DNA of 64,000 nucleotides, taken from Gnetum montanum. Lineage: Eukaryota; Streptophyta; Gnetopsida; Gnetales; Gnetaceae. Positions 1 to 10,478 of the stretch are shown here, in pieces. The first letter of the stretch is position 1. Each line of letters opens with the position of its first letter. The DNA lies in contig MNCI01002813.1 in assembly GCA_015680685.1 (NCBI GenBank), forward strand, positions 775,688 to 839,687. Direction: 5' to 3'. Below the pieces are notes generated by a model. That model had not been told where the DNA came from and made no database searches. It saw only the letters and a list, made by a program, of their open reading frames with translations. A program made the translations under genes and the position numbers.

Positions 1-960
1 GGCACCATGTTCAAAAGTACATGGGATTGGGGAAATGTAGTTCAAAATGCAAGGGGATTGGTTGTAATTGGGGGGAATTAGGAGTTGATCAAGGGTAATA
101 ATTGCTATTGGAATTGTGGGTGATGAATGCTCTCATGTGAACAAGCCATATTTTTAGTCCTTTTCAATAGCCAGTGTTTAGCAAACTCAAAACCAAGACA
201 TAGGAGGTGCATTCTTTGGAGAAACAGGACTCTTGTAGAGTGTTTATGGGAGCCCATTATAAACTTCCAAAGCCATGCAATGATGTGCAACATGATCATT
301 TGAGAAATGAGTGTAACTATTTTTCCAAGACAATTGCCTTATTGCCTGGGGCTTGTATAAGAAAAGCCAATGGTCTTTAGTCCATGATGTCAACGGGGTA
401 ATGAAGACCTTTTCCATGCATTTTTCTCTTTAACCATTTTTTTATTCAAGGATCTTGCTTTCAGTGTTGTACTCGTGCTTGTGTGCTTACATTTGTATCA
501 TGTACCATGTACTATGTTTTACGTTGCAACTTCTTAGAGAATCACAATGTGCAACAGTGTATCAAGAGCTTTGGGATGAGTAGAATGTATCAAGGGGGTG
601 AAATTGAAAGGGATAAGGGGAACATGATGGGGAATAGGGAATGTATCAAGAGTTACGAATGTACTTATAAATGGATTTGATTAACCCAGTCATGTGCGTC
701 AAGAAGAATGTGATACCTTGTCATCATGATGAAGTGCATCTATGCATGAATGCCTTAGGCATGTCATCTTACAAACAAAACTCCAAGAAGAAAAGAAAAA
801 CACAAATTATTTGGTTAACTAAGCACTTTAAACTTGAATAAAACCAAGGAGATGGAGCCATCGTGTGTAATTTCAAAGTAGATAGAATCATGAATAGCAT
901 CAACTTCATTAGGGTCCATGAGACAAATTATGCAGCAAGTCTTTGTGGAGCACATATAGC
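1..960 (-). other. 3' terminal non-coding region of TE-1
   Basis: The reverse complement of this stretch aligns by eye with 12,110-12,945, the region behind the tandem repeats of TE-2. Shared stretches include the TTCTTGGAGTT and ATGCACTTCATCAT blocks, and the CCCAATC-rich end near positions 1-90. Because it lies beyond pol and its tandem repeats in both copies, it is probably 3' untranslated region and/or LTR. LTR ends could not be fixed because the partner LTR is not identified. The ORFs here have no recognisable product. Confidence 0.5.
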
Positions 961-1004
961 TAATTGTAGCAACATATCTTTTCAAGTATTACCTAGTCAT
1001 CAAT

Positions 1005-1400
1005 GATGTCACTATTTTATAGTCTTAGTGGACCGTTATAGGTTAGTTTCATGTCATAACCCTTTGGACAATGCTAGTTTAGCATCATACCGAACAATGT
1101 AATGCTAGTTTATAGTTGTAGCGAACTGTGAAGAAGCAAATTAGCTTATAGTCTTAGTGGACTTTGCATGCTAGTTTTACATCATGGCGGATAAATGTGT
1201 TAGTTTAGTATCATACCAGATGGAGCTCTATGATGTTATTTTATTTTCATGATGCCAAGACACTCTATGGTGCCAATTTCAAGTCATAGCCCTACGACCA
1301 CTCTATGGTATCAGTTTTAGGTCATAATTCCAAGACCGTTACATACCTCAAATTCATTAGACATAGTGCCATTTTAGGTATAGGTTATCTTTGGGATTTG
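1005..1400 (-). repeat. degenerate ~40-bp tandem repeats in TE-1 3' region
   Basis: Repeated phrases of the kind TATAGTCTTAGTGGAC and ATGCTAGTTTAGCATCATACC recur about every 40 bp. The reverse complement matches the repeats at 11,620-12,010 in TE-2. Tandem repeats between pol and the 3' LTR are a known habit of Tat/Ogre-type elements; that lineage link is established knowledge, the boundaries here are by eye. Confidence 0.6.
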
Positions 1401-2478
1401 TGAAATCGTTCCCATCCGTGTCAGCAAGTTTGAATGCTTCATTATTGTACACCTTGGTGACTAAGTAAGGCCCTTCCCAGTTAGCTGAGAATTTATCTCG
1501 GTGTTCATGGATGACCTTAAGGACTATGTCTTCTTATTTAATTAGGCACTTATGTAGATTGTGTTGGTGTCATCGTCGTTGTTGTTTCTGGTACCACTCG
1601 ATCTGATCAAGCATTCACACATGTTCCTATTCCATCGATTCATTGTCAGCAATGCACAATTCATTACTTTGGCTTTCATCGAGGAGACCTAAGAGAGCTA
1701 TCCACAACAAGGGAACTTGTAACTCTAAAGGTAAAACAACTTCATATCTATATATAAGAATATATGGAGTTTTACCTATAGATGTTCAATGTGTCATTTT
1801 GTATGCCCACAATGCATAGACTAATTGTTCATGCCATCAACTCTTGCTCTGATTTAGCATCTTTTTTAGCATCATGATGACAGTTTTGTTTGTAGCCTTC
1901 ACTTGACCATTTCTCTATGGGTAGTAAGGTGATGAGAATGCATGTTTAATACCTAGGCTTTCATAGGAGCTTTTAGTATCTGCACTACTGAACTGTGGCC
2001 CATTGTTGGTAACAATGGTCATCGGGATACCAAAACAAGTGACTATGCTTTCTAGTATGAAAGTGCAAACATGCCTAGAAGTGGTCTTCCTATGGGGAAT
2101 AGCTTCCACCCATTTTATAAAGTATTCAATTGTAGTGATAATGAAGCTATTCCCTATGGAAGATGGTGGCATTATTAGTCCAATGATGTCTAATCCCCAT
2201 CTTTGGAATGACCATGTGATTTGTGTTGTGTGCAATTTGTTAGGTGGCACATGTATTAGGTTACCATGCCTTTGGCAAATGTTACATGTCCTAACCTTGG
2301 AGAAGCAATCGTACTGCATGTGTGGCCAATAGTAGCCCAAGCACCTAATCTTTATTACCATTGCTTTAGGTTTTTTGTGCCCTCCACAAAGTCCTTCATG
2401 GACTTGTTCTATAATTGTTTGAATGTCAAGGATACTAACACACATCAACAGAATGCCTTCATAGGATTTGTGACACAA
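1380..2478 (-). pseudogene. integrase remnant of TE-1 (Tat-like)
   Basis: Integrase inserts retroelement DNA into the genome. Visible on the reverse strand: an N-terminal zinc-binding region (VHEGLCGGH ... CNICQRH), then the core beginning GLDIIG with the first catalytic Asp, then the C-terminal part with ANWEGPYLVTKVY, typical of Tat elements and lacking a chromodomain. The open stretch is 187 codons; similarity continues past its stop to about 1,380. Two catalytic positions are changed: the second Asp is Asn (IVTNNGP, where TDNG is usual) and the final Glu is Lys (NGQVKATNK, where QVEATNK is usual). Both fit G-to-A change of the coding strand, so the enzyme is dead. Confidence 0.85.
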
Positions 2479-3640
2479 TTTGTCTCCTATTAATGCATAT
2501 TTCCAAGAGAACGTACTCTTTTATGTCATCGTACCATTCTATTACATGTGTTGTGCTAACGGATGCTATGGGAATTTCATCGAGAGCATCATTTATAGGT
2601 TTGGTACAATTTGTTATAGAACTAGGCAACGCATGAAACATTTTAGGTGTCATGTTTAGGGCTAGTGTACCAAGTGCATCAGAAATGGTGTTTTCACTTC
2701 TAGGGACATGTTGTACATCCACGTCTACTAATTGTTTCAGAAGATTTTTGGGAAAATCATAATATGGTTGCAAGTGGAGAGCCTTGCATGCGTAAACCTC
2801 AGTGACTTGATTAATGACTAGCTGTGAATTGCCTCGAACTACAAGATGTGAAATTCCCAAAGTTAATGCTACCAGAAGACCTCTAAGAAGACCTTCATAT
2901 TCTACCATGTGATTGGTACAAGGAAAGGTTAATCTGTAGGCAAAAGGTCAAATTTCCCTAGAGGGGTATGTTAAAATGGCCACAGCACTACCTCCTTGGG
3001 AAGTTGAAGCTCCATCGAAATAAAGGATTTCCTCGTAGTTATCAAGTACTGTGTCTATACTATTAACATTCTCATCAGGGAATTCAGTGTTAATCATTGC
3101 TTGATCATTTGTTGGCAAGATGGTCAGTTGGGTGGCTATTGCTTGACCTTTTGTGGAGGATTGAGCAACATAGTGTAGGTCAAACTCCACAATCATTACT
3201 TTCCATCTAGCTATCCTACTCGACTCATAGATGTTGTTAGTGATGGTGCAAAGCACATTATTCTTGCAAATGATGTAGACTTTATTACAAAAGAGATAAT
3301 GTCATCATTTCTTTAAGGAGAAGATGAAGGAAAGGCATAATTTCTCCATGTCATTGTATCATTGTTCATATGCGTGTAGAGCATGGCTTAAGTAATAAAC
3401 GGGGATCTCGATTCCATCTTTACGTTTTTGGCAAAGCATCGATGCAATGGAAGAATTGGAGGTTGCAAGATAGATGTAGAAGGATTTATTACTCTGTGGG
3501 GGATAAACCATCGGTAGTTGAGCTAGCCCTTTCTTTATGTTCTCTAATGCCTCCTGGCACTGTTGAGTCCATTGGAAATGAACATTCTTTCATAGTAGGT
3601 GTTGCATGAATCTCAACTTATCCACTAGCTTTGTGATAAA
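2459..3640 (-). pseudogene. RT thumb/connection and RNase H remnant of TE-1
   Basis: The reverse-strand ORFs 3,256-2,948 and 2,908-2,459 carry a Tat-type RNase H: STKGQAIA linker, YFDGAST with the first catalytic Asp, VEYEGLLRGL with the Glu, then GNSQLVINQV, where the usual family wording is GDSQLV. Asp-to-Asn there removes a catalytic residue. The second, archaeal-type RNase H is a known trait of the Tat lineage, and this YFDGAS/EYEA/DSQLV arrangement is the form expected for it. It is followed by the linker with TIEWYDD-like wording just before integrase, as in TE-2. Confidence 0.75.
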
Positions 3641-4420
3641 GCATCTAATGAATTGTAGCCTACCTTGTAGACCACATAGTTCGGTAAGGTTTTCTAGTGG
3701 TTTCATGTTAATTATTTCCTTAACCTTATTAGGGTCTACTCATATCCCTATTTCAAAGACTACGAAGCCATGCATTTTTCTCATTTTGACACCAAAGACA
3801 CACTTCTTTAGATTGAGTCTGAGATCATGTTCAGTTGCTTTAGATTTAATAGTGATGTCATCAATGTAATCATTGAGCAAATTGGGCATGTAATCACTGA
3901 ATATATATGTCATTGCTCATTGATATGTAGCACCTACATTTTTAAGACCAAACGACATCATTGTATAGAAGAATGTGCCCCAAGGTGTCATAAAGGTTAT
4001 CTTGAGTTGATGTTTTGCGTAGATTCTTATTTGATTGTATCCTTAAAATCCATCCAAAAAGGATAACAATGCATGCCCAACAATTATGTCAACAAGTTGA
4101 TTGATACTAGGTAGCAGGAAGTCATCTTTTATAGTGGCTTTGTTAAGATCATAGAAGTCAAAGCATATGCATATACTACTGTTCTTTTTAGGGACTACAA
4201 CAATGTTTGATACCCAATAGAAATAGTCAACGACTCAGATGAAACCAGCTTGGTAGAGCTTTGTGATTTCATCACGAACTGCTAACACCACTTCAAGTCT
4301 AACCTTTCATACTTTTTGCTTCATTGGTTTGACTTTTGCATCAAGAAGAATGTTATGTTGGACGATTCAAGGGTCCAACCTAGGCATGTCATTATATAAC
4401 CATGCAAATGTTTTTGTATC
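3640..4420 (-). pseudogene. reverse transcriptase remnant of TE-1
   Basis: Reading the reverse strand from 4,400 one finds DMPRLDP, then an interrupted FYDLNKA region, SFLDGF, GYNQI, MTPWGTFFY, SFGLKNVGATYQ, and the catalytic DYIDDI (Asp-Asp at about 3,856-3,871), then LRLNLKKCVFGVK and LCGLQGRLQFI. This is a Ty3/gypsy RT in the expected order. The segment between YIDD and LRLN is short by roughly 15-17 residues, which suggests a small in-frame deletion. Several stops replace Arg (for example DP-stop-IVQ and TYQ-stop-AM), consistent with CGA to TGA. Frameshifts were not mapped exactly. Confidence 0.8.
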
Positions 4421-4739
4421 ATCTTTTAGTACTCAAGTGATGTCACTGACAAGCTGTGAGTCTAGCAAAGGTATCACACGCAGAGCACAGACCCAGACCC
4501 TTCACAAACATTTCAAGTTGACACTTTTCAATGGATACTTCCTTCAATGATTTCTTATAATGATGCTTGTGGTTCTTTTCATCCTAACCCCATCTGCGTA
4601 CCTTGGAAGCGAAAGCCTTCCAATCCTGGCACTTGAGATTTAGTAGATCTACTTGGGCCTTACGCTCTGCTAGTTTCTAGGTTAGTGACACATGACAATT
4701 GAGCAGGTTCCAGTACCTGGTATAAGTGACCTTAGAAGT

Positions 4740-5640
4740 TCACCAAGAATGATCACCACTTAGTCTAGCTGAGGCGAACTCATACCGAGCCTTGAGATCA
4801 TCATGCTCAACTAATAACTTGGAAACTTCTTTCTCCTTTGCTTGAACTTGCAACCATAACTGCTCAATGGAACACCTACAGGTCCAAAGCAATTTGGTGT
4901 TATGTACAAGACCTTCTGCCACCTGGTCATAAACTAGCCTTAGTACCTGCTCAACTTCTGGGGATAGTGTAGGAAAAATCTTGATGCTAACTATCTCAGA
5001 TGGATCCCACCTTAGTTTGGCACCTATGCACATGAAAAGAACAAATGCTAAAATGACAAAAACGAGGTGTGAAACTCTAAAGCTATAAAAAAAATTTGAA
5101 ACATTTGTACCTATCTCAGGGTGGGCTTCCTAAATGCATTCAACAACCTTCTCAGCGATACCAACCACAAAATCCATTTTACTTGGCATTTCGGTCCAAG
5201 TAAATGGTCCACAGGTACGAGACAAACTAACCTCCATTGTCCTTTCAGGGGGAGCCATTTTCGTAGGTATGTCTAGCCACATCATTCTGGTTTCACTACC
5301 TTTGTCTTGAAGGGATGAAAACACAAAATTAAAACACCATGGAAATAATGGCTCATAGGTTAACACAATAAAATAAAAGGAAATATACCATGTTCTCTAT
5401 CCCCTTCTAGGTTTGGGGGTTCTCCTAAGTCCAGTCTTTCCTTAAGGAAGCTACTGAATATTTCATCGACACCACTCTGGTCATTCACCAGTTCAGTCTC
5501 TATGGTGTCTTCCCCTAGCTCTTCCATCCCTCCCGCCTAATCTTTGCCCACATCTTCCTCCTCAGTCATTAATTCCATTGTAGCTTCCTCCTCTTCAATG
5601 ATAGTCTCTAATTCCTGCCTCCTCACTTCTCGAGTCAAGT
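4740..5640 (-). pseudogene. exons D, E and F: acidic and coiled-coil segments
   Basis: Exon D (5,640-5,389) encodes a strongly acidic stretch (runs of Glu such as IEEEEATMEL and TEEEDVGKD) ending DLGEPPNLEG. Exon E (5,305-5,111) encodes GSETRMMWLDIPTKMAPPE, then MPSKMDFVVGIAEKVVE. Exon F (from 5,023) is rich in Leu/Glu/Lys with heptad-like spacing (QVQAKEKEVSKLLVEHDD), so it is probably coiled coil. The acceptor CATAG for exon F is at about 5,024-5,028. The end is not certain; similar coiled-coil-like wording continues toward 4,560. No known family recognised. Confidence 0.45.
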
Positions 5641-5730
5641 CTGAAGGCATTAGTGGCATGTAAGCGATCAAAATAAAAACTATGCATGAGAAGAAAAGTA
5701 TAATGCAATAAATGCACCAATTTTACTTAC

Positions 5731-7134
5731 CCCAAACAGGCATCTTGAACCATATGTGTTTCACATGTGGCTGTTCTACATCTAAGGTCACCTCCTTCGA
5801 GCGTTCACGCTTCGTTAGCTTCAACTTGGCCTTACCGATGGTCTCTTTGATGACCCATTCTACTCTCTTTACAGTGTAAGGCACATCATCTGGTTCCAAC
5901 CCTACACTGTCACATGTATGGATGGAGGTACCAGATGACCCCCTGTCGTGATGGATATGGATTCATCAATTCCCTCAGACGTGTCTTGGGACTCAGCTGT
6001 TTCGAACAAATGGTTGATCCACGGGCAGGATAATTAACCACGATCCCGTAGAACATACTTATTGTCCGCACGAACCACTAGAAACTTGGACAAATGGCAA
6101 AGATATTTGGCAAAGAATGCAAATGTAAAATGGGACTGTGGCTCGAAATTTGAGCGTAATCATACTATCTCCTTATGAAGGCCCGATAATAAAAATTGAG
6201 CTCAGTTGTAACACATCCTAGTTTCTAAGACGGTTCGCATGATATGCACAGCTTCCACACTAAGACTCCTCACCTAAGACATGGATTTAGGGAACACCTG
6301 TGCCCTAAATAGGGGATATAATCCATTAACTTCCTCAACCTTTGAATTCCCCTACATAAGAAATCCCTTAGCACCCTTGGTAATGCCCAACCAGTCCTCT
6401 AACTCATGTACCTTATGAAGTTCTTTCTGAGCCCTATCCAAAACTACATTTACACCATCTGTCGATACACCAAATAAGTTCAAAAATAATTCAACGGAAA
6501 GATGGAAGACTATCTTAACATACTTAATCTAGGTGCTATAGTAAGAGATGGATTTGTCGAATGAATCAACAATCTCGATCATTTCGGCTATCAACACATC
6601 AGGGCTAGGGGTTGTAAAGAGCTCCATAAGGTTGGAATCATCTAAAGAATGGATGATGGATGGTGGGGCATGGGTGTGCAACCATTTCTAAGCCTTACTG
6701 ATCTCCCCGAACTTCATCGAGAGGGTACTCTCAATTTGTCCTATTGTGACAAGGTCTCTGCCGGGAGGGACATCAACTGTAGATACAATTTGAAACCATC
6801 ACATCAATATAACCCCTGGCAGTTGAACAAACACATTAACACATCTAGAAAATATAGTCACTTACCTTCAGTAGTGGACTTAGAGGTGCTACCCAAGTTA
6901 GAGTCACGAGGAAAAATTGATCCCTTATGCAACCAATCTTCATGCAACCACCCACGAGCTGTGCATTGTGCGAATGCTCTAGAAAATCATTTATGGAAAT
7001 GGATAATATCACCCTTGGTTTGAGCTAACACAGCTCCGTGAAGGGTGGGACCCACCATAAAGTTCTCTAGAGCAGTATGAGCCAGGGCAAGCCCATCATC
7101 ATTAACACATGTGCCATCTTGGGTAACTTGGGGC
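5731..7134 (-). pseudogene. exons B and C of the spliced pseudogene, product not recognised
   Basis: Exon B (7,134-6,866) is open in one frame except for a single TGA after the residues IIHFHK; it ends TTGAAG|GTAAGT in sense. Exon C (6,776-5,731, about 1,046 bp) contains long coding-like runs such as RTVLETRMCYN, SHFTFAFFAKYLCHLSKFLVVRADNKY and VKRVEWVIKETIGKAK, broken by one probable frameshift near 6,650 and several single stops in Arg/Trp/Gln positions. The C-terminal part is Lys/Arg-rich. I do not recognise the family. The long readable frame and clean junctions argue that it was translated. Confidence 0.5.
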
Positions 7135-7220
7135 CTGTAAAGGAATGGTCATCAAAATAGGGGAAAACACTAAACAACAACAAAAAAGAGAGAGAGAAAC
7201 GACAAGCCAAACAATCTTAC

Positions 7221-7670
7221 CTCTCTACCTGGTACACTGTGTCAGGAGGGTTCTGGAATAATGTGTGTGCATGTGTAGCTAGGAACAAGGTGTTGTTGAG
7301 ATAATCACGCCCTCGCTGCAATAGTTCCCACATGCATGCTAACAGGAGAGTAGACCTGGTCTCGCCAGAGGGACCATCCTCAATCACAAGTGGCCCCTTG
7401 TCATTATCTTCCATGAAGACCATGACACCCTCCAAGGCTCCTAGCAACATAGCCTCAAGCATGCTCCGTGCCACTTGTTCACTTAGATGTGACCAAACAA
7501 CCACCTTAAATTGGTCCAGGATGAAGGTGAGGAATTCACACGCCCCTTCCCTAAACCAAACCCCATTGTTATCAACAATCAGATCAGGGGTAGGTTCATC
7601 GGTCTCAAGAGGGCCAAACCATGCCAATACCCCAACTAGCTCAACTACCAGGAGGAAAGGCTCAATATCC
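7221..7670 (-). pseudogene. exon A: FCP1/NIF (HAD-type) phosphatase-like domain
   Basis: The family removes phosphate from Ser in proteins such as the RNA polymerase II tail or related substrates. The exon reads, in order, DLIVDNNGVWF (place of the DxNG/DxDG active-site loop of plant NIF-like proteins), CEFLTFILDQFKVVVWS (matching the family's EFL...F.V.VWS), a long middle part, then NNTLFLATHAHTLFQNPPDTVY (matching the family's NTLL.DDSP.K...NPP..). The DDSP aspartates are replaced by ATHA, so activity is unlikely. The acceptor TTGCTTGCAG lies at 7,671-7,680 and the donor after 7,221 is AG|GTAAGA. The family call rests on motif order only; a profile search is needed. Confidence 0.55.
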
Positions 7671-7759
7671 CTGCAAGCAACCAAAATGCCATGATAAATC
7701 AGCCATACATGAAAAGGAGATGAAACAACAAAATTCCATGTTGTAGGCCAACACTCTGA

Positions 7760-9005
7760 AAAATTACAAACTATTTACGATCAGCGTATACGCTATGAAA
7801 ATCATCAGCATATAAGACGTGAAAAATCGCCAACGTATACACTATGCAAACAGTCAGCGTATACACTGTGTAAACCGTCAGCGTATACATTGTGCAAACA
7901 GTTTATGCTAAACGCGTTGTAAACATTTTACGCTATACGCTGTGCAAACAATCAGTGTGTACGTTGTGTAAACCGTCAGCGTATACGCTATGCAAACACT
8001 TTACGTTGAACCTTGTGCAAACAGTCAGTGCATACGCTATGTAAACCATCAGCGTATACGCTATGCAAACACTTTACATTGAACCTTGTACAAACAATTT
8101 ATGCTGAACCCTATGCAAATAGTTTACGTTGAACACTATGAAAATAGTTTACATTATACGCTATGAAAACAAGTCTATGCTATACCCCGCCTAAAAAGAA
8201 TAAATTGTTTACACTCAGCGTATACGCTATGAAAATCATTGGCATATATGACATGGAAACCATCAATGTATACACTGTGAAAATAGTCAGCGTACATGCT
8301 GATAAAATCATCTATGCTTCATACTGATAAAATTGTTTACACTATGTACTGGCTATGCACTGATAAAATAGTTTATGCTATATATAGTCAAAAACATCTA
8401 CGCTGTAAGCTATAGAGACCCTCTACACTACGAACCTATAGGCCCTCTACGCTAACTGTCTACGCCGGGCATATACACTGAAACCCTCTATGCTACTGAA
8501 ACCCTCTACGCTACAGAAACTATCTATGCTACTAAAAATCTCTACGCTATGAAAACCTTCTACGCCAAATAATATGTATAGATGAAAATAACTAATAGAG
8601 GTAGGATTAGAGCCTACTTGTGTGATGATCCAGGCCATGATGGAACCCTTGGCCTAGGCAGACACTGCAACATGGCCTTGCTTTCCTCCGCAAAAGTCAG
8701 GTCAGGCCCCTTCCTCCCCTGGCCCTCTACCTCCTTACCCTTGCCTATTTCGTCATCCTCTATGCTACAATTGATAGGGTCTACGCTAAGCACTGAACCG
8801 CACGCCGAACTGAAACCTGTATGCTGAGTCTGAGCCTCTATGCTTATGCTAAGTTGGGGCCTCTACGCTCACGCTTACCCTGGGATTTGAGGTCTACGCT
8901 TACACTGAGGTCTACAATTATGCTGAGGTCTATGCTTACATTGGTCATCTATGCTTACATTGAGATTTACGCTTACACTGAGGTTTACGCTCACGCTCGG
9001 TTTTT
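7760..9005. repeat. array of palindromic GCGTATACGC-type units
   Basis: A degenerate tandem array of units of about 18-21 bp built on the self-complementary core AGCGTATACGCT (perfect at 7,783-7,794), mostly followed by (A)TG.AAAC spacers. From about 8,400 the units shift to CTCTACGCTA-type, and at 8,850-9,000 to an 18-bp AGGTCTACGCTTACACTG-type. A related array lies at 13,265-13,815. It starts about 90 bp upstream of exon A of the pseudogene and ends before a CTATATATAG TATA-like string at about 9,043. It may be the U3 part of an LTR, but no LTR pair could be confirmed. Confidence 0.7.
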
Positions 9006-9009
9006 CTTC

Positions 9010-9278
9010 TAGTTCATGGTGCCTCCAAATGACACCCCTACGCTATATATAGCACTGAGCCGCACCGCCGCCGCTACTGCTGTCACCTTCCATTTTGTTT
9101 CTTTTTCTTTTTCTTTATTTATTTCTTTTATTCTTAAAATTTTTTGAAATACAAAATAAAAAAATATATATAACAAAGTGAATACTACCATATCCTAAAT
9201 CCATCGCAAGCCAACTTCAAATGCCCACACTGAACATTCTGGTGCAAACTCTCCTGTGTACATTATCCAACCTGTTAT
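9010..9278. other. non-coding stretch with TATA-like string
   Basis: Holds CTATATATAG at about 9,043, a short CCGCCGCCGC run, and a T-rich then A-rich stretch (9,095-9,180). It could be promoter and leader of the forward-strand TE-2, but the sequence after the TATA string does not match that after the 13,888 TATA string, so LTR identity is unproven. No gene seen. Confidence 0.3.
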
Positions 9279-9420
9279 GGCCTTAAACTATCATGACGGC
9301 CTGGTAAGGCCTTAAACTACCACATGACAGCTTGGTAAGGCCTTAAACTACCACATGACAGCCCGGTAAGGCCTTAAACTACCACATCCAACCCGGTAAG
9401 GCACTAAACTACCATGTGTC
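9279..9420. repeat. 30-31-bp tandem repeat, about five copies
   Basis: Copies of GGCCTTAAACTACCACATGA... start at 9,279, 9,308, 9,339, 9,370 and 9,400, spacing 29, 31, 31 and 30. The units are closely similar, so the array is younger or more homogenised than its surroundings. From 9,420 to about 9,690 no domain is recognised. Confidence 0.85.
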
Positions 9421-9689
9421 CCGACACGACGATAAACCAACATCATACATGTACACATGACTTACATTGTCAAAGAACATGGAACAATACCTATTAGATC
9501 ATTCTGCTCTCTGTTTAGTGGCAGGAGCAAGCCTGATGGATTGTCAGCGTTTATCCACACCATTAATCATCAATGGGCCATAAGAAAATATCGCAAGAGA
9601 CATCGACATAAATCTCATCCACTTAAGTTTATCAACGGACGATGTATTCATAGCCTCAACACAACAAACACTAGATAACTACAAAGGTA

Positions 9690-10470
9690 TGACAAAGCCC
9701 CTTGACATAGAAGCTAAAAGCATCACCGAAGACCTGTTGACTGAAACCCCCATCGTAATGCCTAATGGTGAAACCAAAATATTAAAATTGAGTACACTAT
9801 TGCAACCTCAACTGGCCAAAGACATAGAAGATGTACTTTGAAATAACATAAAAGCACTCGCTTGGTCTTACATCGACATGCCTAGGTTAGATCCTCGAAT
9901 CGTCCAGCACAACATTATCCTTGATCCAAAATTAAGGCCAGTAAAACAAAAGGCACGAAAGGTTAAACCTGAGCTAGCATTGGTAGTTCGCAATGAGATC
10001 ACCAAACTTTATTAGGCTGGTTTCATTTGGGCTGTTGATTACGCCGATTGGGTATCCAACATGGTCATTGTCACAATTGGTTTTAAACTAAGTCACAGAC
10101 ATTTATACATGCAAAGCGCAACATTTACAACCATACTGTGACTTGGCAAAACACTTAATGAGGTGATTCGAAAACATAGATGTGCAACACGTCTCTAGAA
10201 ACGATAATACCATCGTAGATGCACTAGCCACCTTAGCGTTAAACATATCGCCTGACATGTTCCATACATTGCCAAGCTCCATAATTAGCTATACAAAACC
10301 CATAACCGATATGCTTGATACATTGCCAATTGCATCTGTTAGTACAACACACACGATAAAATGGTATGACGACATAAAAGAGTACCTTCTACGCAGTGAA
10401 ACATTGCAACACTTAACTAATGCACAAAAAGATGTGGTATGAAAATGTTCTAAGTAATATGCACTGGTAG
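9690..10470 (+). pseudogene. RT N-terminus fused to RNase H C-terminus (TE-2)
   Basis: The frame reads TKPLDIEAKSITED, ALAWSYIDMPRLDPRIVQH, DPKLRPVKQKARKVKPELA, then AGFIWAVDYADWVSNMVIV, which is the start of a Tat RT. At about 10,072 it changes within a few codons to QLVLN-stop-VTDIYTCKAQHLQPY, which is the end of RNase H (TE-1 equivalent at about 2,820). By comparison with TE-1 about 1.37 kb is missing, including the RT palm with the catalytic Asp pair and most of RNase H. The downstream linker (VSTTHTIKWYDDIKEY) is well kept. Non-functional. Confidence 0.8.
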
Positions 10471-10478
10471 GGAACATC

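Larger units (their letters stand above)
1..4560 (-). mobile_element. Tat-like Ty3/gypsy LTR retrotransposon, partial (TE-1)
   Basis: Read on the reverse strand this is the pol half of a Ty3/gypsy element: RT (about 4,400 to 3,640), RNase H region (3,640 to 2,459), integrase (2,478 to 1,380), then a tandem-repeat 3' region and a terminal region that leaves the window at position 1. The integrase and RNase H wording (GLDIIG, YFDGAS, NSQLV) is that of the plant Tat lineage. The copy is dead: many stops, several catalytic residues changed. The same family occurs in opposite orientation at 9.7-13 kb, so the two make a loose inverted pair. No gag or protease is visible upstream of RT; that space holds a spliced pseudogene instead. 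Confidence 0.8.
4740..7670 (-). pseudogene. six-exon spliced pseudogene, partly NIF-phosphatase-like
   Basis: A reverse-strand gene remnant with clear splice junctions. Exons by position: A 7,670-7,221; B 7,134-6,866; C 6,776-5,731; D 5,640-5,389; E 5,305-5,111; F from 5,023 to about 4,740 or beyond. Each listed donor begins GT (GTAAGA, GTAAGT, GTAAGT, GTATAT, GTACAA) and each acceptor ends AG after a T-rich tract. Few stops fall inside exons, so it was once a real spliced gene. The 5' exon or exons are missing: the palindromic repeat array starts about 90 bp upstream of exon A. The 3' end abuts TE-1 pol on the same strand. Whether it was a host gene or cargo of an element is not decided by the sequence. 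Confidence 0.6.

Noticed and set aside
2003-2332. Forward-strand open frames across the TE-1 integrase
   Set aside because: Shadows of the reverse-strand integrase, with no domain of their own.
7332-7694. 120-codon forward ORF
   Set aside because: Opposite-strand shadow of exon A, which has splice sites and family-like motifs.
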